From the NCBI GenBank assembly GCA_964625575.1, contig CAZVBQ010000015.1, positions 25,062 to 89,061 of the forward strand: DNA of 64,000 nucleotides. Reading direction: 5' to 3'. Shown piece by piece: positions 47,549 through 56,958 of the stretch. The translations under genes and the position numbers were made by a program. The notes under the pieces are model-generated. The model saw nothing but the letters and a program-made list of their open reading frames with translations, was not told the origin of the DNA and did not search any database. Numbering within the stretch: the stretch's first letter is position 1; every line of letters starts with the position of its first letter. This DNA is from UTCHB3 sp964625575. Its GTDB lineage: Bacteria > Bacteroidota > Ignavibacteria > Ignavibacteriales > Ignavibacteriaceae.

Positions 47549-49462
47549 CTATTTGTAGCTTCTCTGGCTTGGTTTGCAGTATTCGAAATTGAGTTCTTCC
47601 TTGTGCAGTTGCGGATCGGCACCCACACCGGTGAACTCCCAGGCAGCCACATAACTGAAATTCTCATCATCACGTTTAGCTTCATTATCTTCAGTTTGCG
47701 ATTCTTCCCTGAAGTGACCGCCGCACGACTCGCGTCTGTGGAGCGCGTCAACAGCCATGAGCTCGGCGAGCTCAAGGAAGTCGGCGACCCTTCCGGCTTT
47801 TTCGAGTGACTGGTTGAGTTCTTCCGCATCACCAAGCACTCTAACATTCTTCCAGAAATCGTCACGCAGTTCGCGGATCTCGCTGATCGCTTCTTTGAGA
47901 CCTGCTTCGTTACGGCCCATGCCAACCTTGTCCCACATAATCTTTCCAAGTTTCTTGTGGTAATGATCAACTGATTTGGTGCCTTTAACGGCGAGCAGAC
48001 GGTCGATGACACCTTTCACGTTCTTTTCTGCTTCAACGAATTCTGGGGCATCAGTGGTAACCTTTGGAAGCTGGGTGCCGCCAAGATACCCTCCAAGGGT
48101 GTAAGGAAGAATGAAATATCCATCCGCGAGACCTTGCATTAAAGCCGAGGCTCCGAGTCTGTTTGCGCCGTGATCTGAGAAGTTTGCCTCTCCGGCAGCG
48201 AACAAACCGGGGATAGTGGTCTGAAGGTTATAGTCAACCCACAATCCACCCATTGTGTAGTGAACCGCGGGGTAGATCCTCATCGGCACTTCATACGGGT
48301 TCTCGTCTGTGATCTCATAATACATATCAAAGAGGTTACCGTATTTTTCTCCGATCTTTGCTTTGCCCTGGCGTTTGATGGCGTCAGCAAAATCGAGGTA
48401 AACGGCCATTTTAGAAGCACCAACACCTCTTCCCTGGTCACACACCTGTTTCGCGGCACGTGATGCCACGTCACGGGGAACGAGGTTACCGAACGAAGGG
48501 TAACGGCGCTCGAGGTAGTAGTCCCTCTCCTCTTCTGGAATGTCGTTGGGTTTACGGGTGTCGCCGGCTTTCAGAGGCACCCACACCCGGCCGTCATTTC
48601 TGAGGCTCTCTGACATGAGGGTCAGTTTCGACTGATGTTCACCGCTCACGGGAATACATGTCGGATGTATCTGTACAAAGCACGGATTTCCAAAGTACGC
48701 TCCACGCTTGTGGGCACGCCAGATCGCTGTGGTATTGCAGCCTTTCGCGTTGGTTGAGAGGTAATAAACGTTACCGTAACCACCTGTGGCAAGAACCACG
48801 GCATCGGCAGAATGTCTTTCAAGCTCACCGGTAACCATGTTTCTGGCAATAATACCGCGCGCTCTACCATCGATAACCACAATATCCAGAATTTCATGGC
48901 GTTCGTACATCTTGACAGTTCCGAGCCCGACCTGGCGGGAAAGGGCACTATAAGCACCGAGGAGTAACTGCTGCCCAGTCTGGCCTCTGGCATAAAATGT
49001 TCTTGAAACCTGTGCACCACCGAATGAACGGTTATCGAGGTATCCGCCGTATTCACGGGCGAAGGGGACGCCTTGTGCCACGCACTGGTCGATAATATCA
49101 ACACTGAGCTCGGCAAGGCGGTAAACGTTTGCTTCGCGGGCACGGTAATCGCCACCTTTTACGGTGTCATAAAAAAGTCTGTAGATCGAGTCGCCGTCGT
49201 TTCTGTAGTTTTTGGCGGCATTAATACCACCCTGAGCGGCTATGGAGTGGGCGCGGCGGGCGCTGTCCTGATAAGCAAATGCTGATACTTCGTAACCCAT
49301 TTCACCAAGAGTTGCAGCAGCAGCACCTCCGGCGAGACCTGTACCAACCACGATGATCTTGTGCTTTCTTCTGTTTGCCGGGTTTACGAGTTTCAGGTTG
49401 AACTTGTGGTCGTACCACTTCTTTTCAATTGGCCCCGAAGGGATCCTGGAATCCAATGCCAT
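47549..49462 (-). CDS. sdhA: Succinate dehydrogenase/fumarate reductase flavoprotein subunit
   Basis: The 637 residues show the dinucleotide site VVGTGLAGGAAAATLGEMGY, the FAD-linkage region RAHSIAAQGGINAAKNY (covalent His), the active-site HPTCIP, and YTMGGLWVDYNLQTTIPGLF with the later ANRLGASALMQGLADG. It oxidises succinate or reduces fumarate; direction cannot be told from sequence. It overlaps the end of sdhC by one base. The length fits the type B (Bacteroides/Wolinella-like) group. Confidence 0.95.
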   Translation of the reverse strand: MALDSRIPSGPIEKKWYDHKFNLKLVNPANRRKHKIIVVGTGLAGGAAAATLGEMGYEVSAFAYQDSARRAHSIAAQGGINAAKNYRNDGDSIYRLFYDTVKGGDYRAREANVYRLAELSVDIIDQCVAQGVPFAREYGGYLDNRSFGGAQVSRTFYARGQTGQQLLLGAYSALSRQVGLGTVKMYERHEILDIVVIDGRARGIIARNMVTGELERHSADAVVLATGGYGNVYYLSTNAKGCNTTAIWRAHKRGAYFGNPCFVQIHPTCIPVSGEHQSKLTLMSESLRNDGRVWVPLKAGDTRKPNDIPEEERDYYLERRYPSFGNLVPRDVASRAAKQVCDQGRGVGASKMAVYLDFADAIKRQGKAKIGEKYGNLFDMYYEITDENPYEVPMRIYPAVHYTMGGLWVDYNLQTTIPGLFAAGEANFSDHGANRLGASALMQGLADGYFILPYTLGGYLGGTQLPKVTTDAPEFVEAEKNVKGVIDRLLAVKGTKSVDHYHKKLGKIMWDKVGMGRNEAGLKEAISEIRELRDDFWKNVRVLGDAEELNQSLEKAGRVADFLELAELMAVDALHRRESCGGHFREESQTEDNEAKRDDENFSYVAAWEFTGVGADPQLHKEELNFEYCKPSQRSYK

Positions 49463-50130
49463 TAGTTACCTCCTTTTCCAAATAAAAAGTAGAGCGGTAT
49501 GATAGCGTAAAGCAGGGGGATTATCACGGCGATACCGAGCCCGAGCCCCTTGATAAGTTTTTCAAACTTCTTTCCGAGTAAACCGAAGGTCTGGAACGCG
49601 CTCTGGAAACCATGATTCAGGTGTAAACCGAGAAGTATCATTGCCAACACATAAAACGCCGAGTAAACGGGATCTTTAAAAGTTTCAGAAACGAGCTTGA
49701 ACATGTCATGCTCTCCACCGAAACGTGCTTTCGCGAAGAAGTTGATAAGATGTATGATCAAAAAAGTTATGACGACAAGGCCGGAGAGCATCATTGAACG
49801 CGAAGTCCACTTGCTGTTGGCGTTGGCGTTTCTTGTGCCGTAAGACACGGGTCTGGCACTCTTGTTCTGTAACCAGAGTTTTGTGCCGATAAACATATGG
49901 AATGCAAACCCAAGAACCAGCCCGATCTCCAGTATGCGGATCAAAGGGTTTGACGACATGAATTCCGAATACTTGTTGAACGCCATTCTGGCAGCTTCGG
50001 TATCCGGATTCAGAAGTTGCAGGTTACCTGCAAGATGCACGATCAGGAAGGATATTAAAAAGAGCCCTGTAAAGCCTGAAACCAGTTTCTGACCTATGGA
50101 TGAGCTCAGGAACCGTAAAAACCATCCCAT
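49462..50130 (-). CDS. sdhC: Succinate dehydrogenase cytochrome b subunit (type B)
   Basis: The 222 residues span the membrane about five times, which is the di-heme single-subunit form of type B. Segments include GLFLISFLIVHLAGNLQLLN (heme His), IGLVLGFAFHMFIGTKLWLQ (heme His), LVVITFLIIHLINFFAKARF, AFYVLAMILLGLHLNHGFQSAFQTF and LGIAVIIPLLYAIIPLYFLF. It exchanges electrons with menaquinone and anchors SdhAB. It is the first gene of sdhCAB. Confidence 0.92.
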   Translation of the reverse strand: MGWFLRFLSSSIGQKLVSGFTGLFLISFLIVHLAGNLQLLNPDTEAARMAFNKYSEFMSSNPLIRILEIGLVLGFAFHMFIGTKLWLQNKSARPVSYGTRNANANSKWTSRSMMLSGLVVITFLIIHLINFFAKARFGGEHDMFKLVSETFKDPVYSAFYVLAMILLGLHLNHGFQSAFQTFGLLGKKFEKLIKGLGLGIAVIIPLLYAIIPLYFLFGKGGN

Positions 50131-50175
50131 TGCATTGATCTCCGAAAAAATGAATTGTAGAGTTTTAACAGATCA

Positions 50176-50206
50176 GCGGCTTTCCCCCGAAAACGGGAAA
50201 AGCCGC
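50176..50206. repeat. GC-rich hairpin between the outer-membrane protein gene and sdhC
   Basis: GCGGCTTTCCC and GGGAAAAGCCGC pair with one bulge around an 8-nt loop. There is no T-run on the minus strand, so it is a weak terminator at best. Together with a second imperfect hairpin near 50262-50296 it separates the outer-membrane protein gene from the sdh operon. Confidence 0.5.
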
Positions 50207-50302
50207 CACAAAAAATATATTTAATAAAGTAAAATTATTGATTATCCAAGTGATAATCAAACAGAAGTGGAGCCCTTAAGGGTTCACTTCCACTGATCAG
50301 GC

Positions 50303-51661
50303 TTAGAAATTGAACGGCATTACAAAGCTTACTCTTGGCTCGATCCTCTTCTGTGGTTCGTAACCGATCACATTGTTCGAGCTGTCCCAAACAGGGAGGA
50401 ATGTCCAGTGATAAACCAATGAAACTATAAGGAATTTGTAAGGTTTATAACCGGCTTCAATGTAAGCGTGTGATCTTTCATCCGTGGTGAAAAGCTCGGA
50501 TTCACTCTGTATTCCGGTTTTGTCATATCCGGCATAAAGAACGTAAGATCCGTCTTTTGGAGAAAGATCGGCTTTTAACTGAAGAATGCCGCTGTTGGGT
50601 GTCTTATCAAGTCTCTGGTAGCTGCCGTAAACTGTGGCATAATTGAGAACATCGGCTCTAAGCGCTCCGAACCAGCCGTTATCTGTTTCAGTGATACGAT
50701 CAAGTGCCATGGCTTTGCCTGAAGGAACGCCACCGGTTTCGCGATATCTTTCGATCTCATAGAGAGCGTCGAAATAGTTGGGAAGGAACTTGCCTTCGTT
50801 GAATCTTCTCTCAAACTTTGTCGAGAGGGTAACAAGTCCAAGTCCTTTAAGGCTGAGCATGAAACCTGTGTTAACTCCTGAGCCAAAGTCAACCATTTTG
50901 GTGTAGTTGGTGTAAAGGTCAAGACTTACAAGATCATTATTCACGATCGGAAGACCGAGATCGAAAGAGAAGCCTGTCATCGATCCTTTTTCTTCAAAGC
51001 CGGTTAACATTCCTGTAGCCGGGTTGACCACTGGGAGCACCTTGGCTTTGTTGTTGAAGTCGCCGGCGAATGAGAGACCCACTTCAAGGTTGCTCAAAAC
51101 CGGGATCTTCGCGGCACCTTCTGAAAAACGGAGAGGTCTTACATAACCACGGATACCGCCAACGCCGCCGGAAGCGAAATCACTGTACATCGACTCGAAG
51201 CCCCACTTCTCGAAGTCGATATCAAGGTTGAAACCGGTCTTTCTGTTGTCAAAACTGGCGCTGTTGGTGTACATGTAAATAAGGTTTCCCTGTCCGAGGG
51301 TGTAGTAGTCAACCATGCCGATTTTAGCGAAAACATCGTCTTTTTTCTGACCATATCTAACATAACGGATGATGGAGAGAACCTGTGACGCGGTTTTGTA
51401 GTTCTCATCGCGGAGCTTGCCGTCGGGTGTGAACTCAAGGTTAAGATCGAGACCCAGTCCGAACTTTTTGAATCCGATATCGGGAGTGAGTCTGAGATTG
51501 TAGTGAGGTTTCCCGTCGATCCAGATGAGACCGGCACCACCGGTGAAGTTGCCTGAGCCGGCACCGGGGACTTTGGTGAAGTCTTCAAAATTTTCCATCT
51601 GCGCGTGCACGTTTAAAGTAATGAACGCGAGAAGTGAGAGTAAGAGTAATGTTCTCTTCAT
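50303..51661 (-). CDS. Outer-membrane beta-barrel protein of unknown specificity
   Basis: The 452 residues have a signal peptide (RTLLLLSLLAFITLNVHAQ) followed by many amphipathic strands and a C-terminal aromatic end (RVSFVMPFNF), as in outer-membrane barrels. Characteristic strands are NLRLTPDIGFKKFGLGLDLN, YVLYAGYDKTGIQSE and FLIVSLVYHWTFLP. I cannot assign a substrate. It is transcribed toward sdhCAB but is separated by hairpins. Confidence 0.7.
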   Translation of the reverse strand: MKRTLLLLSLLAFITLNVHAQMENFEDFTKVPGAGSGNFTGGAGLIWIDGKPHYNLRLTPDIGFKKFGLGLDLNLEFTPDGKLRDENYKTASQVLSIIRYVRYGQKKDDVFAKIGMVDYYTLGQGNLIYMYTNSASFDNRKTGFNLDIDFEKWGFESMYSDFASGGVGGIRGYVRPLRFSEGAAKIPVLSNLEVGLSFAGDFNNKAKVLPVVNPATGMLTGFEEKGSMTGFSFDLGLPIVNNDLVSLDLYTNYTKMVDFGSGVNTGFMLSLKGLGLVTLSTKFERRFNEGKFLPNYFDALYEIERYRETGGVPSGKAMALDRITETDNGWFGALRADVLNYATVYGSYQRLDKTPNSGILQLKADLSPKDGSYVLYAGYDKTGIQSESELFTTDERSHAYIEAGYKPYKFLIVSLVYHWTFLPVWDSSNNVIGYEPQKRIEPRVSFVMPFNF

Positions 51662-51730
51662 TGTGTCCTCAATTAGTGATTTCTGTACGATTGCAAAATA
51701 TTAAAAAACAACAATTTAATATATGTTTTT

Positions 51731-51738
51731 TATATTTG
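51731..51738 (+). promoter_or_regulatory. Bacteroidota-type -7 element
   Basis: TATATTTG matches TAnnTTTG exactly and lies 50 nt before the prenyltransferase start. No TTTG is seen at the usual distance upstream. Confidence 0.45.
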
Positions 51739-51787
51739 CCCCGGAGTTTTATCAATCTAATTTTTCTCAATCTTCGCGAGGTTTAAG

Positions 51788-52615
51788 CTGATTACTCTAT
51801 TCAGACCTGTGAATTTTCTGATAACACTTGTCACCGGCTTCATTTCGGTGCTGATCGCCGAAAATGGCGCGTTAAACCACGCCACACTCTATTTTGGGGT
51901 GTTAACGGGTGTTTCCGCTGCCCTGATCGGTGCAGGCGGAAACATTATAAATGATATTCTGGATGTGGAGATCGACCGCATTAACCGCCCCGACCGCCCC
52001 CTTCCCGCGGGAAAAGTGACGGTAAAAACAGCAACACGTCTTTACATTTTCTCAAAAATGTTCGGCATTTTCTTCGCCTCCCTCGCCGGAATAATCCCAG
52101 CTCTGATAGCCGCGGGTTCATCTTTTATCATCTTCTTTTATTCCTACTTTTTAAAGAATATTCCGCTTGTCGGAAATGTCACAGTCTCTTTCTTCACCGG
52201 TCTGGTCTTCATTTTTGGGGCTTCAACAGCGGGCAATTACTCCAATGCCCTCTTCCCCTTCATCTTTGCTTTCATGATCAATCTCATCAGGGAAGTGGTT
52301 AAAGATGTTGAAGATATCGAGGGGGATCTTGCCGAGGGAGTGAGAACATTCCCGGTTATTTTTGGAGTGGAACCAGCACGGAAACTTTCAGTCATTCTTA
52401 CAGTTGTTCTCATAACTATAACTTTCCTCCCCTTCCTGCTTGAAGTCTATAAGATCGAATATCTTGTTATCATAGCCGTCTCTGTGGCTCCCGCTCTGGT
52501 ATCGGTGATAAGGGATATCACTAAAGCGAAAGAGAAAAAAGATTGGAGCAGGATCAGCGGACATCTTAAACTTATTATGATCCTCGGAATTCTGGCGATC
52601 ATTGCGGGCGTATGA
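51788..52615 (+). CDS. UbiA-family prenyltransferase, probable CTG start
   Basis: The 275 residues have about eight membrane helices and both Asp-rich motifs: NDILDVEIDRINRPDRPLPAG and DVEDIEGDLAEG. Enzymes of this family attach prenyl chains to aromatic or glycerol-phosphate acceptors; the best guess is the geranylgeranylglycerol-phosphate type, but the acceptor cannot be read from sequence. A GTG at 51809 would cut off the family's N-terminal LFRPVN. The in-frame CTG at 51788 has GAGG 6 nt upstream and gives ITLFRPVNFLITLV, so I prefer it. It overlaps rnhB by 4 nt (ATGA). Confidence 0.8.
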   Translation: MITLFRPVNFLITLVTGFISVLIAENGALNHATLYFGVLTGVSAALIGAGGNIINDILDVEIDRINRPDRPLPAGKVTVKTATRLYIFSKMFGIFFASLAGIIPALIAAGSSFIIFFYSYFLKNIPLVGNVTVSFFTGLVFIFGASTAGNYSNALFPFIFAFMINLIREVVKDVEDIEGDLAEGVRTFPVIFGVEPARKLSVILTVVLITITFLPFLLEVYKIEYLVIIAVSVAPALVSVIRDITKAKEKKDWSRISGHLKLIMILGILAIIAGV

Positions 52616-53223
52616 AAGAGTTCGACGACTACTACCGGAAGATGTACGACACCCCCTTTCTCGCCGGAACCGACGAGGCAGGCAGGGGTCCGCTCGCGGG
52701 TCCCGTAATGGCGGCCGCGGTGATACTTCCGGAGAATTTTAGTCTCCCTGATATTAACGACTCCAAAAAACTGACCGCGAAAAAACGGGATGAGCTCTGG
52801 GAGAAGATTTACACTTTCGCCATTTCCGTAAGGTTCACCGCGATCGACGCGGAAGAGATCGACAAGATTAACATTCTAAAAGCGTCTCTTAAAGCGATGC
52901 GGATATCGGTTGAGGGACTTAGCGAAACACCCGGCGTGATACTTGTTGATGGTAACAAAAGATTTGAGTCATCAATACCCCTCCACCCGATTGTAAAGGG
53001 GGATGCAAAATCAATGACGGTTGCGGCAGCATCGATAATCGCGAAAGTTGCCCGTGACAGGGCGATGATGGAACTCGACCGCCACTTCCCCGAATATGGC
53101 TGGGCGCATAACAAAGGGTACCCGACAAAAGAGCACATTGCCGCGCTGAAAAAATACGGGCCGACCTTTTACCACCGGAAAACTTTTATCGACCATATTA
53201 TCGGCCCCGGTCTTTTTGATTGA
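52612..53223 (+). CDS. rnhB: Ribonuclease HII
   Basis: RnhB removes ribonucleotides from DNA. The 203 residues have the active-site motif AGTDEAGRGPLAGPV (DEAGRG), the central Asp in VDGNKRFES, KGDAKSMTVAAASIIAKVARD, and the final acidic region of GWAHNKGYPTKEHIAALKKYG. The length is typical and the start overlaps the prenyltransferase stop. Confidence 0.95.
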   Translation: MKEFDDYYRKMYDTPFLAGTDEAGRGPLAGPVMAAAVILPENFSLPDINDSKKLTAKKRDELWEKIYTFAISVRFTAIDAEEIDKINILKASLKAMRISVEGLSETPGVILVDGNKRFESSIPLHPIVKGDAKSMTVAAASIIAKVARDRAMMELDRHFPEYGWAHNKGYPTKEHIAALKKYGPTFYHRKTFIDHIIGPGLFD

Positions 53224-53283
53224 ATTGACAGATCAACCTTAAATTTACGCGGTACATCGGAAAATTTCTTAACGGAGAATACA

Positions 53284-54711
53284 TTGGAAGAGAAAACCCC
53301 ATCAGTTTTCAGATCATATGCCCTCGACGCCCTTAGGGGTTTCGCGATTCTGACCATGATACTCTCAGGAAGGATATCATGGGGAAACCTTCCCGGCTGG
53401 ATGTACCACGCGCAGATTCCGCCACCGGATCACAAGTTTGATCCGACACTGCCGGGAATCACTTGGGTTGACCTTGTTTTTCCTTTTTTCCTTTTTGCCA
53501 TGGGTGCAGCCTTCCCTCTCGCACTTTCGAAAAAAATAAAGGATGGAAAGGTCTCCCGGGATATCGTCCTTCAGGTACTCAAACGGGGTGTTCTTCTCGC
53601 GTTCTTCGCAATTGTTATTCAGCATTTAAGGCCTCATGTTTTAAGCAAAAGCCCTGACGCGATAACTTACGCGATCGCCCTGCTCGGGTTCGGATTTCTC
53701 TTCCTGATATTCTGGCGGTTCCCCTTATCCTTTTCAAAAACCAGAACTTACGCCCTTCGTGGTGCCGGTACCGTGGGAATTATCGCCATTTTGGCACTGG
53801 TAACCTACCCTGACGGGTCGGGTTTCAAGATGTCAAGATTCGATATCATCATCGCGGTTCTGGCAAATGTTTCGGTTTTTGGGTCGCTGATCTGGCTCTA
53901 TACCCGGGAGAACTGGATGTGGCGCCTCGGTATTATGGCGATGTTGTTCGCGATCAGACTTTCAACCGGATCGGAGACGGGATTTATAAAGGATATCGCC
54001 TCACTTCAACCATCCGGTTGGGTTTTTAATGTCAATTTTCTGAAGTACCTTTTCGTGGTGATCCCCGGTACAATCGCGGGTGATATGATCGTGAAGATGA
54101 TGCAACTTAAGAGCGAGGATCTTAAACAGAATTTCGAAAATCATGCGGTGCTGTCAGCGCTTCTCGCGATCCTTATGGCGGGATTTACGGTGGTTTCACT
54201 CGTCACCCTTTATAACAGATGGGTGTGGGAGGGATTCCTGGTTGGGTTGTTAATGCTCGCCATTTCATGGTACATAATACGCGATCTGGAAGGAAAATAT
54301 TTCGCGACACTGAAACAGCTTTTCCTTTGGGGTTCTTTCTGGTTTGTTCTTGGCTTTCTTTTCGAACCGTTTGAGGGAGGGATCAAGAAAGATCATTCCA
54401 CCATGAGTTACTACTTCCTTACATCGGGACTGGCTCTGTTTTTCATCATTTTTGCTTCAATCGTCATCGACTTTTTCAGTAAACGGGCATGGATGGGACT
54501 TCTGATCGACTCAGGTCAGAACCCGATGATCGCTTACGCCGGCGGCGGAAACCTGATAACACCGCTTCTTGGTCTCCTTGGTATCGAAACTCTTATGTCA
54601 CAATATTTTACGACTCCATTCCTCGGCTTTCTGAAAGGACTGATCGTAACCCTGGCACTGGCCTATATCGTGAAGCTGTTCACGAAGTACAAAGTTTTCT
54701 GGAGAAGCTGA
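53284..54711 (+). CDS. Membrane acyltransferase-like protein (DUF5009/HGSNAT-related)
   Basis: The 475 residues have about 11-12 membrane helices. The start RSYALDALRGFAILTMILSG and the following TWVDLVFPFFLFAMGAAFPLA are typical of the DUF5009/NagX group, related to heparan-alpha-glucosaminide N-acetyltransferase. These use acetyl-CoA to acetylate sugars across the membrane. The TTG at 53284 has GGAG 7 nt upstream. A long heptamer array starts 3 nt after its TGA stop. Enzyme activity is inferred from the family. Confidence 0.8.
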   Translation: MEEKTPSVFRSYALDALRGFAILTMILSGRISWGNLPGWMYHAQIPPPDHKFDPTLPGITWVDLVFPFFLFAMGAAFPLALSKKIKDGKVSRDIVLQVLKRGVLLAFFAIVIQHLRPHVLSKSPDAITYAIALLGFGFLFLIFWRFPLSFSKTRTYALRGAGTVGIIAILALVTYPDGSGFKMSRFDIIIAVLANVSVFGSLIWLYTRENWMWRLGIMAMLFAIRLSTGSETGFIKDIASLQPSGWVFNVNFLKYLFVVIPGTIAGDMIVKMMQLKSEDLKQNFENHAVLSALLAILMAGFTVVSLVTLYNRWVWEGFLVGLLMLAISWYIIRDLEGKYFATLKQLFLWGSFWFVLGFLFEPFEGGIKKDHSTMSYYFLTSGLALFFIIFASIVIDFFSKRAWMGLLIDSGQNPMIAYAGGGNLITPLLGLLGIETLMSQYFTTPFLGFLKGLIVTLALAYIVKLFTKYKVFWRS

Positions 54712-54713
54712 AC

Positions 54714-54848
54714 TGAAGGGTGAGGGCTGAAGGGTGAAGGGTGTGGGCTGAAGGGTGAAGGGTGAGGGCTGAAGGGTGAAGGGTGAGGGCTGAAGAGTGA
54801 AGGCTATAACCAAACACCAAATACCAAATACCAAACACCAAACACCAA
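54714..54848. repeat. Long composite heptamer array (GAAGGGT/GAGGGCT and ACCAAAY words)
   Basis: From 54715, 13 units of GAAGGGT, GAGGGCT and close variants follow in exact 7-nt phase. After a short junction (ATA), ACCAAA(C/T) units continue in 7-nt phase to about 54848. The array begins 3 nt after the TGA stop of the acyltransferase-like gene and reaches to within 24 nt of the end of dnaG. Confidence 0.92.
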
Positions 54849-54863
54849 TCCGCCACAGGTGGA
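54849..54863. repeat. 15-nt hairpin attached to the heptamer array
   Basis: TCCGCC-ACA-GGTGGA, with one extra identical base on each side (A and C), has the same two 7-nt arms as the hairpin at 21552-21568 on the opposite strand; only the 3-nt loop differs. Both copies border arrays of GAAGGGT-type units, so the hairpin seems part of one element. Confidence 0.75.
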
Positions 54864-54871
54864 CCAAGAAC

Positions 54872-56773
54872 CTAAAAAATAGTGTTTTTGAACTCATTCA
54901 TCACTTTTTCGATCTCACGTTTTTCGTCGTGGATGTTTTTGAGTTCCCGGGCGAGTTCGATCGAACGGACGGGGTCGGTTAGAGAAGAGATTTCTTCGTG
55001 TAATTCTTGAAGCATGGCATCGAGGCGCAGAAGTCGGAATTTTTTAACCGAATCAATCGCGTGGAGCGGGATCGATTTTACAGGATCGGTCGGCAAGAGG
55101 TCTTCAAGATGATCACTGATCCTGTATTTTTCCACGGATAGATCAAAAATATAATCCCTCTCTTCTGCAGTGTAACTCGCGCCGATGTTCGCGAGGGTTG
55201 GAATTATCCCGCTCTCCATTTCCTCGTAAACTTTTTCAGCGATTCCATAGTGTATGGGCACCGTGTATTCTTCAGGTCTGATGAATTGAAAGATGAAGTG
55301 CAGCACCTCGTCATTTCCCTCGAACATTAACTTGACCAACTCGATCTCGTTCAGTTTTATCGGGTCTCTGAGGATGGCGGCTTCTTCAGGCTGCCGTCTT
55401 TGAATGGCAGTGCTCTCTGTTGTTTGGGTGCCTGCCGGAACAGGAAATCTCTCGATGTGCTCTATGGGACGTGTTTCAATATCCTCGGTTCTTACCCGCT
55501 CCACTTCCTCTTCGAGCAACCTTTCACGCAGTTTGAATTTCTCAGCGATGGCCTTTATCAGTACTGTCCTCCGGAGTTCATCGGGGATCAGGGCAACGGG
55601 TCGCACCATTTCTTTAATCGCGGAGGTCATCTTTTCGGGGTCATCAAGATATCCTCCCTTCTGGAAGGAGATGTATTGATAATCGATGAATTCACGGGCG
55701 TTTTTTACCTGCTCAAGGAACTGCTTTGCCCCATATTTGTGAACAAAAGAATCGGGATCCTCCCCCTCGGGCAGCGACATTATCTTTAGGTTGAGGTTGT
55801 GCTTAAGCACTATTTCAATGCTGCGCATAGCGGCTTTGTATCCCGCCTCATCAGCGTCGAAAAGGAGATAGAAATTTTTTGTGTAGTTTGAAAGCAGCCT
55901 TACCTGTTCATCGGTCAGGGCTGTACCGGAAACTGCCGCGATGTTCTTCACCCCGTTCTGATACAGGGAAATGACATCGAGGTAACCCTCGACAATTATT
56001 ACCTGATCGAGCCGCCTGATCTCATCTTTCGAGTGTGAGAGTCCGTAAAGGACTTTGGATTTATTATAGATCGGGCTTTCAGGCGAATTAATGTACTTGC
56101 CTGTATCGGTTCGCTTCTCAAGTATTCTACCACCCGCGCCGATTTCGCGACCGTGATGCGAGAAGATCGGAAAGATCAACCTGCCTGAGAAACGCTCGTA
56201 AACCCTGCCTTCGCTTTCTCCGAGAAATCCCAGTTCGATCGCTTTTTTTGTATCGAATCCCTCTTTTTTGTAGAATTCAATCAGTTTGCCGCGGAGCCCG
56301 GGAGCGTACCCAAGCCGGAAATTTTGGATCGAGGCATCGTTAATGTTCCTGTTCTTCAGATATTCAACGATGTGCTTGTTCTCTGTTTTAACAAGTTGCT
56401 CTGAGAAAAAGCGTATTGTGGCTTTTGCAAGATCGTAGTATTCCTCGAATTTTTTCTGTTCCTCACTGTTTTGTTCATTACGTGAGGGAAGATCGATTCC
56501 GTACTCCGCCGCCAGCGCGCGAACAGCATCAAGGAACGACATGTTACTGTAGTCCATGAGAAATTTAATGGCATTTCCACCCTTGTGACATCCAAAGCAG
56601 TGATAGATCTGCTTCTTTGGAGTGACTACAAACGAGGGGGTCTTTTCGTTGTGAAAGGGGCATAACCCTTTAAAGGTACTGCCTGCTTTTTTTAGCCTGA
56701 CGTACTTTGAAACAACATCAACGATGTCGGCTGCCAATAAAACTTCTTGGATCTTTTCTTCAGGTATCTGCAA
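54872..56773 (-). CDS. dnaG: DNA primase
   Basis: DnaG makes RNA primers for replication. The 633 residues have a CHC2 zinc finger (CPFHNEKTPSFVV with HCFGCHKGG), the catalytic Toprim domain (QVIIVEGYLDVISLYQNG; FYLLFDADEAGYKAAM) and a C-terminal helicase-binding region. TTG at 56773 gives the family start QIPEEKIQEVLLAADIVDVV; a GTG at 56827 would add 18 residues without family similarity. AAGGA lies about 12 nt upstream of the TTG. Confidence 0.93.
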   Translation of the reverse strand: MQIPEEKIQEVLLAADIVDVVSKYVRLKKAGSTFKGLCPFHNEKTPSFVVTPKKQIYHCFGCHKGGNAIKFLMDYSNMSFLDAVRALAAEYGIDLPSRNEQNSEEQKKFEEYYDLAKATIRFFSEQLVKTENKHIVEYLKNRNINDASIQNFRLGYAPGLRGKLIEFYKKEGFDTKKAIELGFLGESEGRVYERFSGRLIFPIFSHHGREIGAGGRILEKRTDTGKYINSPESPIYNKSKVLYGLSHSKDEIRRLDQVIIVEGYLDVISLYQNGVKNIAAVSGTALTDEQVRLLSNYTKNFYLLFDADEAGYKAAMRSIEIVLKHNLNLKIMSLPEGEDPDSFVHKYGAKQFLEQVKNAREFIDYQYISFQKGGYLDDPEKMTSAIKEMVRPVALIPDELRRTVLIKAIAEKFKLRERLLEEEVERVRTEDIETRPIEHIERFPVPAGTQTTESTAIQRRQPEEAAILRDPIKLNEIELVKLMFEGNDEVLHFIFQFIRPEEYTVPIHYGIAEKVYEEMESGIIPTLANIGASYTAEERDYIFDLSVEKYRISDHLEDLLPTDPVKSIPLHAIDSVKKFRLLRLDAMLQELHEEISSLTDPVRSIELARELKNIHDEKREIEKVMNEFKNTIF

Positions 56774-56958
56774 TTTTGTGAGGGTCCTTCCGGGGAAGTG
56801 CCGGTGCTGTTGAGGAAACCTCGCCACTTCAAAATAACCCGGGGGTTTTTAATCGAACTTTGTACGAAATATTTACGTTACTATACAAAAATAGCCAAAC
56901 TCGGGATATATTTAAATTCAATTTTTGACTTGTTTTAAATTCGACCAAAAAACGCAAC

